Assembly: GCA_945911015.1 (NCBI GenBank)
Contig: CAMDZW010000009.1
Coordinates: 40,746 to 104,745, forward strand
From: an uncultured Propionibacteriaceae bacterium
GTDB taxonomy: Bacteria; Actinomycetota; Actinomycetes; Propionibacteriales; Propionibacteriaceae
Direction: 5' to 3'
Length of the DNA: 64,000 nt
In this document: positions 1 to 6,764 of the stretch, piece by piece
Numbering within the stretch: the first letter of the stretch is position 1
Layout: every line of letters begins with the position of its first letter
Translations under genes and position numbers: made by a program
Notes under the pieces: generated by a model
The model's input: only the letters and a program-made list of their open reading frames with translations
What the model was told of the DNA's origin: nothing
Database searches by the model: none

Positions 1-2
1 AC

Positions 3-920
3 GACGGCACCAACCTCGACCCGACAAAGGTCTGGGACACGATGATGAGCAATGAGAAGCCCGGCGGACACGGGGAACGAGCCGTCGCCGTCGGCTGTGT
101 CGACATGGCGGTGTGGGATGCCACCGCCAAGATCGCCGGCAAGCCGCTCTTCCAGCTCCTCGCCGACCAGGAGGGACGAGTCGCTGACCCCTCGGTCTTC
201 GTCTACGCCGCCGGCGGGTACTACCAGCCGGGCAAGGGAATCCCGGGCCTGCTCGACGAGATGCGGTCCTATCTCGATCGCGGCTACTCGGTGGTCAAGA
301 TGAAGATCGCCGGCGCCCCATTGGCCGAGGACATCGAGCGGATCGAGGCCGTTCTCGACATCCTGGGTCCCGGCCAGCAGCTGGCCGTCGACGCCAACGG
401 TCGCCTCAACCGTGACGAGGCCCTGGCCTACTCGGCCGCGCTCGCGCAGTACCCGTTGTTCTGGTACGAGGAGCCGGTCGACCCGCTGGACTACCAACTC
501 CACGCCGAGGTCGCCGCCCACAGCACGCTGCCGATCGCGACCGGTGAGAACCTGATGTCCTTCGCCGATGCCCGCAACCTGATCCGGCACGGCGGTCTGC
601 AGCCCGAACGGGACTGGCTGCAGTTCGACTGCGCCCTGTCGTACGGGCTGGTCGAGTATCGCCGCACCCTGGAGATGTTGCGCGAGAACGGCTGGTCCTG
701 GACCCGCTGCATCCCACACGGCGGCCACCAGCTGTCGCTCAACATTGCCGCCGGCCTCGGTCTGGGCGGCAACGAGTCCTACCCCGATCTCTTCCAGCCC
801 TACGGCGGATTCCCCGACGGGGTCGAGGTCATCGACGGCCATGTCACCTTGCCGGAGCTGCCGGGCATCGGATTCGAGGCCAAGTCCGACCTCTGGGCGG
901 TGCTGAAGGATCTCGCCTGA
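3..920 (+). CDS. D-tartrate dehydratase-like enolase superfamily protein (5'-truncated by window edge)
   Basis: The reading frame is already open at base 3, so the N-terminal part of the gene lies outside the window. The visible part holds the mandelate-racemase-type barrel. A KMK motif (bases 297-305) is the likely lysine acid/base, the metal ligands are the Asp in VDANG (390), the Glu in WYEEP (468) and the Glu in GEN (546), and the catalytic His lies in HGGH (717-728). The NEKPGGHGERAVAVG stretch is what I recall from D-tartrate dehydratase (TarD), which dehydrates D-tartrate to oxaloacetate. Superfamily and catalytic residues are seen directly; the tartrate substrate is inferred from remembered similarity, and another sugar acid is possible. 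It stands apart from the lut genes, which lie on the opposite strand. Bases 921-1166 downstream hold no gene that I can see. Confidence 0.8.
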   Translation, partial: DGTNLDPTKVWDTMMSNEKPGGHGERAVAVGCVDMAVWDATAKIAGKPLFQLLADQEGRVADPSVFVYAAGGYYQPGKGIPGLLDEMRSYLDRGYSVVKMKIAGAPLAEDIERIEAVLDILGPGQQLAVDANGRLNRDEALAYSAALAQYPLFWYEEPVDPLDYQLHAEVAAHSTLPIATGENLMSFADARNLIRHGGLQPERDWLQFDCALSYGLVEYRRTLEMLRENGWSWTRCIPHGGHQLSLNIAAGLGLGGNESYPDLFQPYGGFPDGVEVIDGHVTLPELPGIGFEAKSDLWAVLKDLA

Positions 921-1166
921 GCAACGGGCCCGGGTTGGGGAGGGTCTGTAAACCGACCGGTGTGCGGTGACCGGTTCCTTTGCAGGGTCAGACGTCGGCG
1001 TCTGGGGGGTGTCCCGAACCGTCGATCCCGATTTCTTGGTGGGACCCCGGTTGCCGCAGCAGCGCAGACGGTTGCAAATTGGATCGACGGTACACGGGCG
1101 GGCCCGAATCCAGCAGCACCGGGCCAGGGGGACCGGACAGGTTGCGCGGATGAGGCGTGGGACAGG

Positions 1167-1817
1167 TCAGGCGCCGGCGATCTCGGGCCAGGCTGCGCCG
1201 AGGGACTGCTCGATGTGGGCAGCCATCAGTGCCTCGGCGCGGTCCGGGTCGGAATCCCGGACGGCTTCGGCGAGCAGGACGTGCTGTTCGTGGTCCTTCA
1301 GCCTCGACTCGCCGGCCGCCGAACTCCGCAGAGCGAAGTAGCGATAGCGATCCGCCTTGTCCCACAGGCGTTCGAGCAGCTCGACCATGATCGGCGAGTG
1401 GCTCGCCACATACAGCGACCGGTGGAACTGTCGGTGCGCGGCGATCGCCTCGCGTCCCGCTCCGGCAATCATCGGCTTCAGCCGGTGCAAGGTCTCATCG
1501 ATCGCGGCGAGGTCGGTATCGGTCCGCTCGGTCGCGGCCATCCTGACCGCCAGCGGGTCGAGTCGAGTGCGGATCTCCACCAGCAGCGCAGCCTCGTCGG
1601 CCTCCAGCGGTGCGACCTGCAAGGTGTTGTGCATCTGTCCGACGATCAGGTTCTCGGCCTGCAGCCGACGCACCGCCTCTCGCAACGGGGAGACACTGAT
1701 CCCGAGCTCAAGGGCGAGGCGGTCCTGATTGACCGCGGCCCCCGGCTCGAGATCGCCCGCGAGCACCATGGTCCGAAGCTGCTCATAGGCGAACTGGGCC
1801 TTCGTCATGGGAGTCAC
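1167..1817 (-). CDS. GntR-family (FadR/FCD-type) regulator
   Basis: 216 aa. The N-terminus is a GntR winged helix (AYEQLRTMVLAGDLEPG, then RLALELGISVSPLREAVRRL, about residues 10-55). The C-terminal half is an all-helical FCD ligand domain with scattered His residues (HRQFH, HEQH) of the kind that bind a metal and a carboxylate ligand. The gene lies 24 bp downstream of lutC on the same strand, so it is probably the last gene of the lactate operon. FCD-type GntR proteins (LldR, LutR) commonly repress L-lactate genes, so control of lutABC is the natural inference. No operator was identified. The start ATG at 1817 puts the helix-turn-helix at the expected distance. Confidence 0.85.
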   Translation of the reverse strand: MTPMTKAQFAYEQLRTMVLAGDLEPGAAVNQDRLALELGISVSPLREAVRRLQAENLIVGQMHNTLQVAPLEADEAALLVEIRTRLDPLAVRMAATERTDTDLAAIDETLHRLKPMIAGAGREAIAAHRQFHRSLYVASHSPIMVELLERLWDKADRYRYFALRSSAAGESRLKDHEQHVLLAEAVRDSDPDRAEALMAAHIEQSLGAAWPEIAGA

Positions 1818-1841
1818 GAGGTCATCCTCGCACCAAAGGCC

Positions 1842-2456
1842 TCATCGGACGACGAGAACGACCAGAGTTCTCGGGCCATGAACACCTTCCACCCGGTTGA
1901 GCTCGATGTCGCTGGTCGCGCTCGGCCCCGAGATCCAGGTCAATGGGCGGGTGGGATTCAGCCTCCGTACCGCCTCGGGCACCGACCCGACGATGTCGTC
2001 GACCCGCACCACACAGACATGGAGATCGGGAACCAGGGTGATCAGCCGCCGCCCCTGCAGTTCACCGCCGTCGAGGATGATCGTCCCGGTCAACGCGATC
2101 GCCACCGCCGAGCCGGTCACCACCGCATCGATCCCCTCCAGATCAGCCGCGGTCACCTCCTCGCTGTCGTGGACCAGCCGAGCATGGGTGGTCTTCAACC
2201 AGGCCCCGTCGAGGTCGGCCGGCACCACCAGCGAGTTGACCTTGTGGGCGCCGAGCACCTCACCGATCCGCAACGTCAGGTCGGCCTCGTCGATGACATG
2301 GACCTCGGCGCGGTAGTCATCGACCCGCTCCACGAACAACTCGACCAGATCCGGGTCACCGGCCAGGGTGGTGTCGTGGTTGCGGGTGACGACCGGCTCG
2401 CCGGCCTCGTGGATCGCTGACCGTACGGCGGCCAGGACCCGTTCACGGCTGTCCAT
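1842..2456 (-). CDS. lutC: Lactate utilization protein C (LUD domain)
   Basis: About 204 aa. It is a LUD-domain protein of the LutC/YkgG type with the pattern VVPADLDGAWL, then LEGIDAVVTGSAVAIALTGT and a C-terminal HVCVVRVDDIV. LutC works with LutA and LutB in oxidising L-lactate to pyruvate. The frame is open up to 2489, but I chose ATG 2456 because an AGAGGA ribosome site lies just upstream and homologues begin near MDSRERVLAAVR. The start lies inside the last codons of lutB (14-bp overlap), which is typical of translational coupling in lutABC operons. The GntR gene follows downstream. Confidence 0.88.
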   Translation of the reverse strand: MDSRERVLAAVRSAIHEAGEPVVTRNHDTTLAGDPDLVELFVERVDDYRAEVHVIDEADLTLRIGEVLGAHKVNSLVVPADLDGAWLKTTHARLVHDSEEVTAADLEGIDAVVTGSAVAIALTGTIILDGGELQGRRLITLVPDLHVCVVRVDDIVGSVPEAVRRLNPTRPLTWISGPSATSDIELNRVEGVHGPRTLVVLVVR

Positions 2457-3936
2457 CAGGTTCCTCTCGCTCCCGCTCGGCCGAGGCACGCTGGGCCCAC
2501 CAGTCCCGGAAGGACTGTTCGGGGATCGGCGGCACAGCCCGGGACCGGGTCCAGCCGCCCGGCATCCCCGGCAGCCAACGAATCCGGGCGATCAGGCCCC
2601 GCAGCCGGATGGCGATCCGCTCGGCGAAGCGGAGCCGTTTCGGCGAGTCCAGCACCCAGGCAGCGGCCTTCATCGCGACCCGTTCCGGATCGGGGCCGAC
2701 ATGGGAGGCCTTCTCCCGTACGGCCTCGGCACGTTGGTCGATCAGCACCGTGGGGATGTCGATCGCGACCGGGCAGGCCTCATAGCAGGCACCGCACAGA
2801 CTCGAGGCAAAGGGCAGTGCCGCATCATGCTCGTCGGCGACCCCGTGCAGCAACGGGTTCAAGATGGCGCCGATCGGTCCGGGATAGACCGAGCCGTAGG
2901 CGTGGCCACCGACCCGCTCATAGACCGGGCAGACATTCAGACAGGCCGAGCACCGGATGCAGCGCAGCGCCTGCCGCCCGACGCGGTCGGCCAGGGCTCT
3001 GGTCCGACCGTTGTCGAGCAGGATGATGTGGACCTCCTGAGGCCCGTCACCGGGCGTCACCCCGGTCCACATCGTGGTGTACGGATTCATCCGCTCCGCG
3101 GTCGAGGACCGGGGCAGCAGCTGCATGAAGACCTCGAGATCTTCGAAGCGGGGCACGATCTTCTCGATCCCGACGACCGAGACCAGCACCTCCGGCAGGG
3201 TGAGGCACATCCGGCCGTTGCCCTCGGACTCGACCACCACCAAGGTGCCGGTCTCGGCGACGGCGAAGTTTGCGCCGGAGAACGCAACCTTGGCCCGGAG
3301 GAATTTCTCCCGCAGGTGCAACCGGGCCGCTTCGGCCAGCCGGGCCGGGTCCGCCGTCAGATCATCGGGAGCCGCGCGGCCGACCTCGCCCATCCGGCGG
3401 GTGAAGATCTCGGCGATCTCGTGACGGTTGCGGTGGATCGCTGGCACCAGGAAGTGGCTGGGTGTGTCACCGCCGAGCTGGACGATCAGCTCGGCCAGAT
3501 CGGTTTCCCAGGCATCGATCCCGGCCGCTTCCAGAGCCTCGTTGAGCTCGATCTCCTGGGTCGCCATCGACTTGACCTTGACCACCTCGTCGACCTGGTG
3601 CTGTCGGGCGATCGCCACGCCGATCGCGCAGGCTTCCTCGGCGTCGGCGGCCCAGTGCACCGTCGCACCGGCCGCTGTCGCCGCCGCCGCGAACTGTTCC
3701 AGGTAGTCGTCCAGGTGGGCCAGGGTGTGGTCCTTGATCGAGGCGCCCGAGATCCGCAGCTCCTCCCAGTCCGCCAGCTCTGAGACCGCGTTGAGTCGTT
3801 TGGTGCGGATGGTCGAGGTGGCGTGCCCGAGGTTGCGGCGCAACTGTTCGTCACCCAGTGCCGTCCGCGCTGCTTCGGGGAAGGGTGGCATGCCGAGGAA
3901 CTTCACCCCGGGCTGTGGTTGGAGTCCGACGGTCAT
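2443..3936 (-). CDS. lutB: Lactate utilization iron-sulfur protein B
   Basis: About 497 aa. The N-terminal two thirds is a LUD domain (GANFAVAETGTLVVVESEGNGRM). It is followed by two 4Fe-4S motifs, CIRCSACLNVCP and CGACYEACP, and a C-terminal extension. LutB is the electron-carrying subunit of the LutABC lactate oxidation complex. The frame extends upstream to 4056, but ATG 3936 is the better start: it overlaps the lutA stop in an ATGA arrangement (3936-3933) and begins the MTVGLQPQPG segment expected of homologues. Nothing appears truncated. Confidence 0.9.
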   Translation of the reverse strand: MTVGLQPQPGVKFLGMPPFPEAARTALGDEQLRRNLGHATSTIRTKRLNAVSELADWEELRISGASIKDHTLAHLDDYLEQFAAAATAAGATVHWAADAEEACAIGVAIARQHQVDEVVKVKSMATQEIELNEALEAAGIDAWETDLAELIVQLGGDTPSHFLVPAIHRNRHEIAEIFTRRMGEVGRAAPDDLTADPARLAEAARLHLREKFLRAKVAFSGANFAVAETGTLVVVESEGNGRMCLTLPEVLVSVVGIEKIVPRFEDLEVFMQLLPRSSTAERMNPYTTMWTGVTPGDGPQEVHIILLDNGRTRALADRVGRQALRCIRCSACLNVCPVYERVGGHAYGSVYPGPIGAILNPLLHGVADEHDAALPFASSLCGACYEACPVAIDIPTVLIDQRAEAVREKASHVGPDPERVAMKAAAWVLDSPKRLRFAERIAIRLRGLIARIRWLPGMPGGWTRSRAVPPIPEQSFRDWWAQRASAEREREEPDGQP

Positions 3937-4646
3937 TGGCTGGCCAGGATTTCTGCGAGATGGATCGTACGAAGGCTGGCCGGTCGTCGGGCAGCCCGGT
4001 CCTGGTGGTCCACGACCCCGCGCATGTGCATCAGGCAGGACGCATCGGAGGCGCACAGGTAGTCGGCGCCGGTCTCACGGGCATGGCCGACCTTGTCGGT
4101 GCCCATCGCTGCGGAGGTGTCGGCATTCTTGATCGCGAAGGTCCCACCGAAGCCGCAGCACTGGTCGGCCTCGGGCAGCTCGATCAGGCTGAGCCCCTCG
4201 ACGGCCTGCAGCAGCCGGGTGGGACGGTCCCCGACACCGAGCAGCCGGGACGAGTGGCAGGTCGGGTGGTAGGTGACGCTGTGGTCGAAGCGGGCACCAA
4301 CATCGGTCACCCCCAGCACATCGACCAGGAATTCGCTCAGCTCATGGACCGGCGGCACCGCCACTCCGGGGGCGACGGTCGCGCCGTGGTGGCGCAACAT
4401 CGCAGCACAGGAACCGGACGGCATCACCACCGCATCGGCACCGGCGAAGGTGTCGGCGAAGCTGCGGACCAACGTCCCGGCTTCATCGGGATAGCCGGAG
4501 TTCATGTGCATCTGGCCGCAGCAGGTCTGCGCGGCAGGGAAGTCGACGGTGCAGCCGAGCCGTTCCAGGACGGTCACCGTGGCCTTGCCGACGTCCGGGA
4601 AGAGTGCGTCCGCCAAACAGGTGACGAACAGGCTCACGTGGGTCAC
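3933..4646 (-). CDS. lutA: Lactate utilization Fe-S oxidoreductase A (CCG domains)
   Basis: 237 aa with GTG start. Two cysteine-rich CCG domains are visible: CLADALFPDVG with CCGQMHMNSGYP in the first half, and TCHSSRLLG with CCGFGGTFAIKN in the second. These domains bind Fe-S clusters or a heterodisulfide-like site in LutA/GlpC-type proteins. It is the first gene of the minus-strand lutA-lutB-lutC-GntR cluster. A TAGGTT hexamer (4658-4653 on the minus strand) ends 6 nt before the GTG with no ribosome site between them, so the mRNA is probably leaderless. The divergent gene begins only 29 bp away. Confidence 0.9.
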   Translation of the reverse strand: MTHVSLFVTCLADALFPDVGKATVTVLERLGCTVDFPAAQTCCGQMHMNSGYPDEAGTLVRSFADTFAGADAVVMPSGSCAAMLRHHGATVAPGVAVPPVHELSEFLVDVLGVTDVGARFDHSVTYHPTCHSSRLLGVGDRPTRLLQAVEGLSLIELPEADQCCGFGGTFAIKNADTSAAMGTDKVGHARETGADYLCASDASCLMHMRGVVDHQDRAARRPASLRTIHLAEILASQ

Positions 4647-4652
4647 GAGGCC

Positions 4653-4668
4653 AACCTACCCGTACTCT
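4653..4668. promoter_or_regulatory. Two back-to-back candidate -10 boxes (lutA and 4676 gene)
   Basis: The 29-bp gap between the divergent starts holds TAGGTT on the minus strand (4658-4653), 6 nt before the lutA GTG, and TACTCT on the plus strand (4663-4668), 7 nt before the ATG at 4676. Both spacings fit leaderless transcripts. Any -35 elements would lie inside the neighbouring coding regions. This is a prediction from pattern only. Confidence 0.45.
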
Positions 4669-4675
4669 TCGGTCC

Positions 4676-5029
4676 ATGAGTTACCGCCTCTGGCACCGTG
4701 TCCTGGTCCATGCGTTGACCGGTGTGGACGATCCGTCGTTGGGGGAGCAGGACACCGTCGACGCCGCCGGTGTCGACGCCATCCTGGCCGGTCGCCGCGA
4801 CGAGATCATCGCCTGTTGGCATGACCGGCTCGACCATGATCTGCCGTGGCCGGTGCCGCCGACCGAGGAGCTTGCGATCGGTCTGCCCTGGGGGCAGTGG
4901 GCCACCGCCGTGCACCGGCTCCGGGTCCGCCACGAGCTGCTCGGCGCGCCGACCCTGACCACCCGCTCGGCACCCCGCGATGATCCACAGACCCGTGCCC
5001 TGATGGCAGACCGCCCGCCCCACTGGTGA
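4676..5029 (+). CDS. Conserved-looking hypothetical protein, 117 aa
   Basis: I do not recognise this protein. It starts MSYRLWHRVLVHALTG, is rich in Trp and charged residues, and has no signal peptide or membrane segment. The third codon positions are strongly GC and the amino-acid mix looks like a real actinobacterial protein, unlike the antisense frames. It is divergent from lutA with a possible leaderless promoter (TACTCT at 4663). It ends just before a short 17-bp tandem repeat and converges on mscL. Function unknown; a link to lactate metabolism rests only on the shared 29-bp promoter region. Confidence 0.65.
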   Translation: MSYRLWHRVLVHALTGVDDPSLGEQDTVDAAGVDAILAGRRDEIIACWHDRLDHDLPWPVPPTEELAIGLPWGQWATAVHRLRVRHELLGAPTLTTRSAPRDDPQTRALMADRPPHW

Positions 5030-5040
5030 GTGAGACGGGC

Positions 5041-5091
5041 GGCTGAGTGCGACGGGTGGCTGAGTGCGACGGGTGGCTGAGTGCGACGGGC
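5041..5091. repeat. 17-bp tandem repeat, three copies
   Basis: The unit GGCTGAGTGCGACGGGT occurs at 5041-5057 and 5058-5074, and with the last base changed at 5075-5091. A weaker copy precedes them. The repeat lies between the convergent 3' ends of the 117-aa protein and mscL, outside any gene. No function is evident. Confidence 0.85.
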
Positions 5092-5116
5092 GAGAAGCAC
5101 CGGATGCGGGCTGGCC

Positions 5117-5482
5117 TCAGCGGGTCTTGAGCAGATCGCGGATCTCGGCGAGCAGTTCCTCGCTGGTGGCGACAGCCTCGGGCTCCTCGACCTTCTTGCG
5201 CTCCTTGAAACGCTCGTACGGCTTGACGATGGCGAAGTAGACCACGGCCGCCAGCAGCACGAACGAGACGATCGAGTTGAAGAATGGCGCGATGTCGACC
5301 TGGTGTCCCTCGGGGCCGACCAGGATGGTGCCGAACTCGGGCGAGCCGATGAGCGCACCGATGATGCTCAGGATCAGGCCGGTGAAGGCCGTGACCACCG
5401 CAGCGAATGCGGTGCCGACGATGAAGGCAACGGCAAGCTCGATGAGGTTGCCTTGCATCAGGAATTCCTTGAAACCCTTCAT
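5117..5482 (-). CDS. mscL: Large-conductance mechanosensitive channel
   Basis: 121 aa, within the usual size of MscL. The N-terminus MKGFKEFLMQGNLIELAVAF is the amphipathic helix plus start of TM1, with the pore-lining GTAFAAVVTAF segment. A periplasmic loop follows, then TM2 (IVSFVLLAAVVYFAIVKP) and a charged C-terminal helix (RFKERKKVEEPE...) ending in the conserved EIRDLL. The protein forms a homopentamer in the cytoplasmic membrane and releases solutes on hypo-osmotic shock. The gene stands alone; an SAF-domain gene on the same strand lies 85 bp upstream. Confidence 0.95.
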   Translation of the reverse strand: MKGFKEFLMQGNLIELAVAFIVGTAFAAVVTAFTGLILSIIGALIGSPEFGTILVGPEGHQVDIAPFFNSIVSFVLLAAVVYFAIVKPYERFKERKKVEEPEAVATSEELLAEIRDLLKTR

Positions 5483-5566
5483 GGATTGGTGCTCCTTGGA
5501 TGACGTGTGCGGGGATTCGGCCTGAAATTACCATCGAATCGCCGCCACATCGGGCATTTGACCGAT

Positions 5567-6226
5567 TCAGTGCCACACCACCGACAGCGGACCGTTCACC
5601 GCAGCCGCCGCCAGGGCCGCAGCCACCTCAGGACTGACCTCCACCAAGACCAGTTGGCTGGCCGAGCCACCACCCAACATCCCACCGGATTCACTCGCCG
5701 GGATGGCGCTGATCCGGGCTCCCTGAGCGATCACGGTGCTGGTGCCGGTCCGAGGGTCGGCGGCCAGCACATCGATCTCGTCACCGACCTGCAACAGGGC
5801 CACGACCTCGGCATCGGCCAACCGCACCGGGGTGGTCACCAGTCCATCGGGTCGCGACTTCGGCCGTACGAGATCGGGTGCGGTGAGGAACTGGCCACGG
5901 GTCAACGCACCGGTCAACGTACGACCCACCGCCTGGTCAGGATCGGTGATCGCCTCGTCAGGGACCAGCCCGACCGGCACCGCCACCACATGCAGGTCGG
6001 CAGCGCTCAGCTGGTGGCCCGGCGGCAGGGTCGTGGCCGCCGCGACGACATCAGTGGTCGGCGGCGGCGTCGGGGAGACCGCGGTGACCACAGCCACGAC
6101 GGCAACCGCCGCGGCCAGGGCACCGATCTTGCGGCGGTGCCACGACAGCGCACGGCGCAGTGACACCCACCACCGGGTGCAAGGACGAGACGAATCGGTC
6201 GTACGTGAGGAGCGCAACATGTCCAC
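5567..6226 (-). CDS. SAF-domain membrane protein (CpaB/RcpC-like)
   Basis: 219 aa. After a basic N-terminus there is one membrane segment (KIGALAAAVAVVAVVTAV, about residues 33-51), a Pro-rich linker, then an SAF fold (DVVAAATTLPPGHQLSAADLHVV) and a RcpC/CpaB-like region (LVTTPVRLADAEVVALLQVGDEIDVLAAD). CpaB-type proteins help Flp pilus assembly, but no tad/flp genes are in the window and this protein is shorter than typical CpaB. SAF domain and topology are seen; pilus assembly is only a family-level guess. The start could be a few codons downstream of the ATG at 6226. Confidence 0.72.
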   Translation of the reverse strand: MDMLRSSRTTDSSRPCTRWWVSLRRALSWHRRKIGALAAAVAVVAVVTAVSPTPPPTTDVVAAATTLPPGHQLSAADLHVVAVPVGLVPDEAITDPDQAVGRTLTGALTRGQFLTAPDLVRPKSRPDGLVTTPVRLADAEVVALLQVGDEIDVLAADPRTGTSTVIAQGARISAIPASESGGMLGGGSASQLVLVEVSPEVAAALAAAAVNGPLSVVWH

Positions 6227-6314
6227 ACCATGGGTGGGTGCGGACCGGATCTGTCACTTGTCCACAGATCTGGTCGGGGCCGACGAGCTGGACCCGACCC
6301 TGTGGACAAGTTGT

Positions 6315-6348
6315 CCCTGGAGCGCTGGTGACCCTGGAGCGCTGGTGA
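6315..6348. repeat. Perfect 17-bp tandem duplication
   Basis: CCCTGGAGCGCTGGTGA occurs at 6315-6331 and again at 6332-6348, directly downstream of the FmdB-type gene's stop codon (minus strand). It is a short slippage-type duplication with no evident role. Confidence 0.9.
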
Positions 6349-6349
6349 C

Positions 6350-6703
6350 TCAGGAGGCCGTGCTGGCCGCAGCCTTCGGCTTCGTGTCGGAGCTGGTGCT
6401 CGTCGTGGTGGAGCTGCTGCCCGAGTCCGAGCTGCCCGAGGTCGAGCCGCCCGAGTCCGAGCCAGTCGTTGACGAGCTCGTCTCATTGGACTTGTCCCCG
6501 GACGCACCGGTCGAGGACGAGGAGGCGTTGCGTGAATCGGTCCGGTAGAAACCGGAACCCTTGAAAACCACACCGACGGCGTTGAACACCTTCTTCAGCC
6601 GGCCCGAGCACTCCGGGCACTCGGTCAGGCTCGCGTCAGTGAACTTCTGTACGACCTCGAGCGCGCGTCCACACGCGGTGCAGTTGTACTGATAGGTGGG
6701 CAT
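6350..6703 (-). CDS. FmdB-family zinc-ribbon protein
   Basis: 117 aa from ATG 6703. The first half is the FmdB/CxxC_CxxC regulatory-protein domain: MPTYQYNCTACGRALEVVQ with a second pair CPECSGRLKKVFN and the usual GVVFKGSGFYRTD ending. The second half is a low-complexity Ser/Thr/Gly tail of about 55 residues that ends in KPKAAASTAS; the family tail is variable. The biochemical role is poorly known; a zinc ribbon is certain from the two CxxC pairs. The open frame extends 11 codons upstream, but the MPTYQY start is diagnostic. It is divergent from the acylase gene. Confidence 0.9.
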   Translation of the reverse strand: MPTYQYNCTACGRALEVVQKFTDASLTECPECSGRLKKVFNAVGVVFKGSGFYRTDSRNASSSSTGASGDKSNETSSSTTGSDSGGSTSGSSDSGSSSTTTSTSSDTKPKAAASTAS

Positions 6704-6764
6704 GGTTGATCTGTTTCCCTTCGACAGCCGGGCCAAGGATAGACCATTGAGTAACCTGACCTGC

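Noticed and set aside
960..2420. 486-aa plus-strand frame and similar long frames (e.g. 6636-8693 minus, 45920-47872 minus)
   Set aside because: They lie antisense to well-supported genes and have Arg/His/Gln/Asp-rich compositions typical of shadow frames in high-GC DNA.
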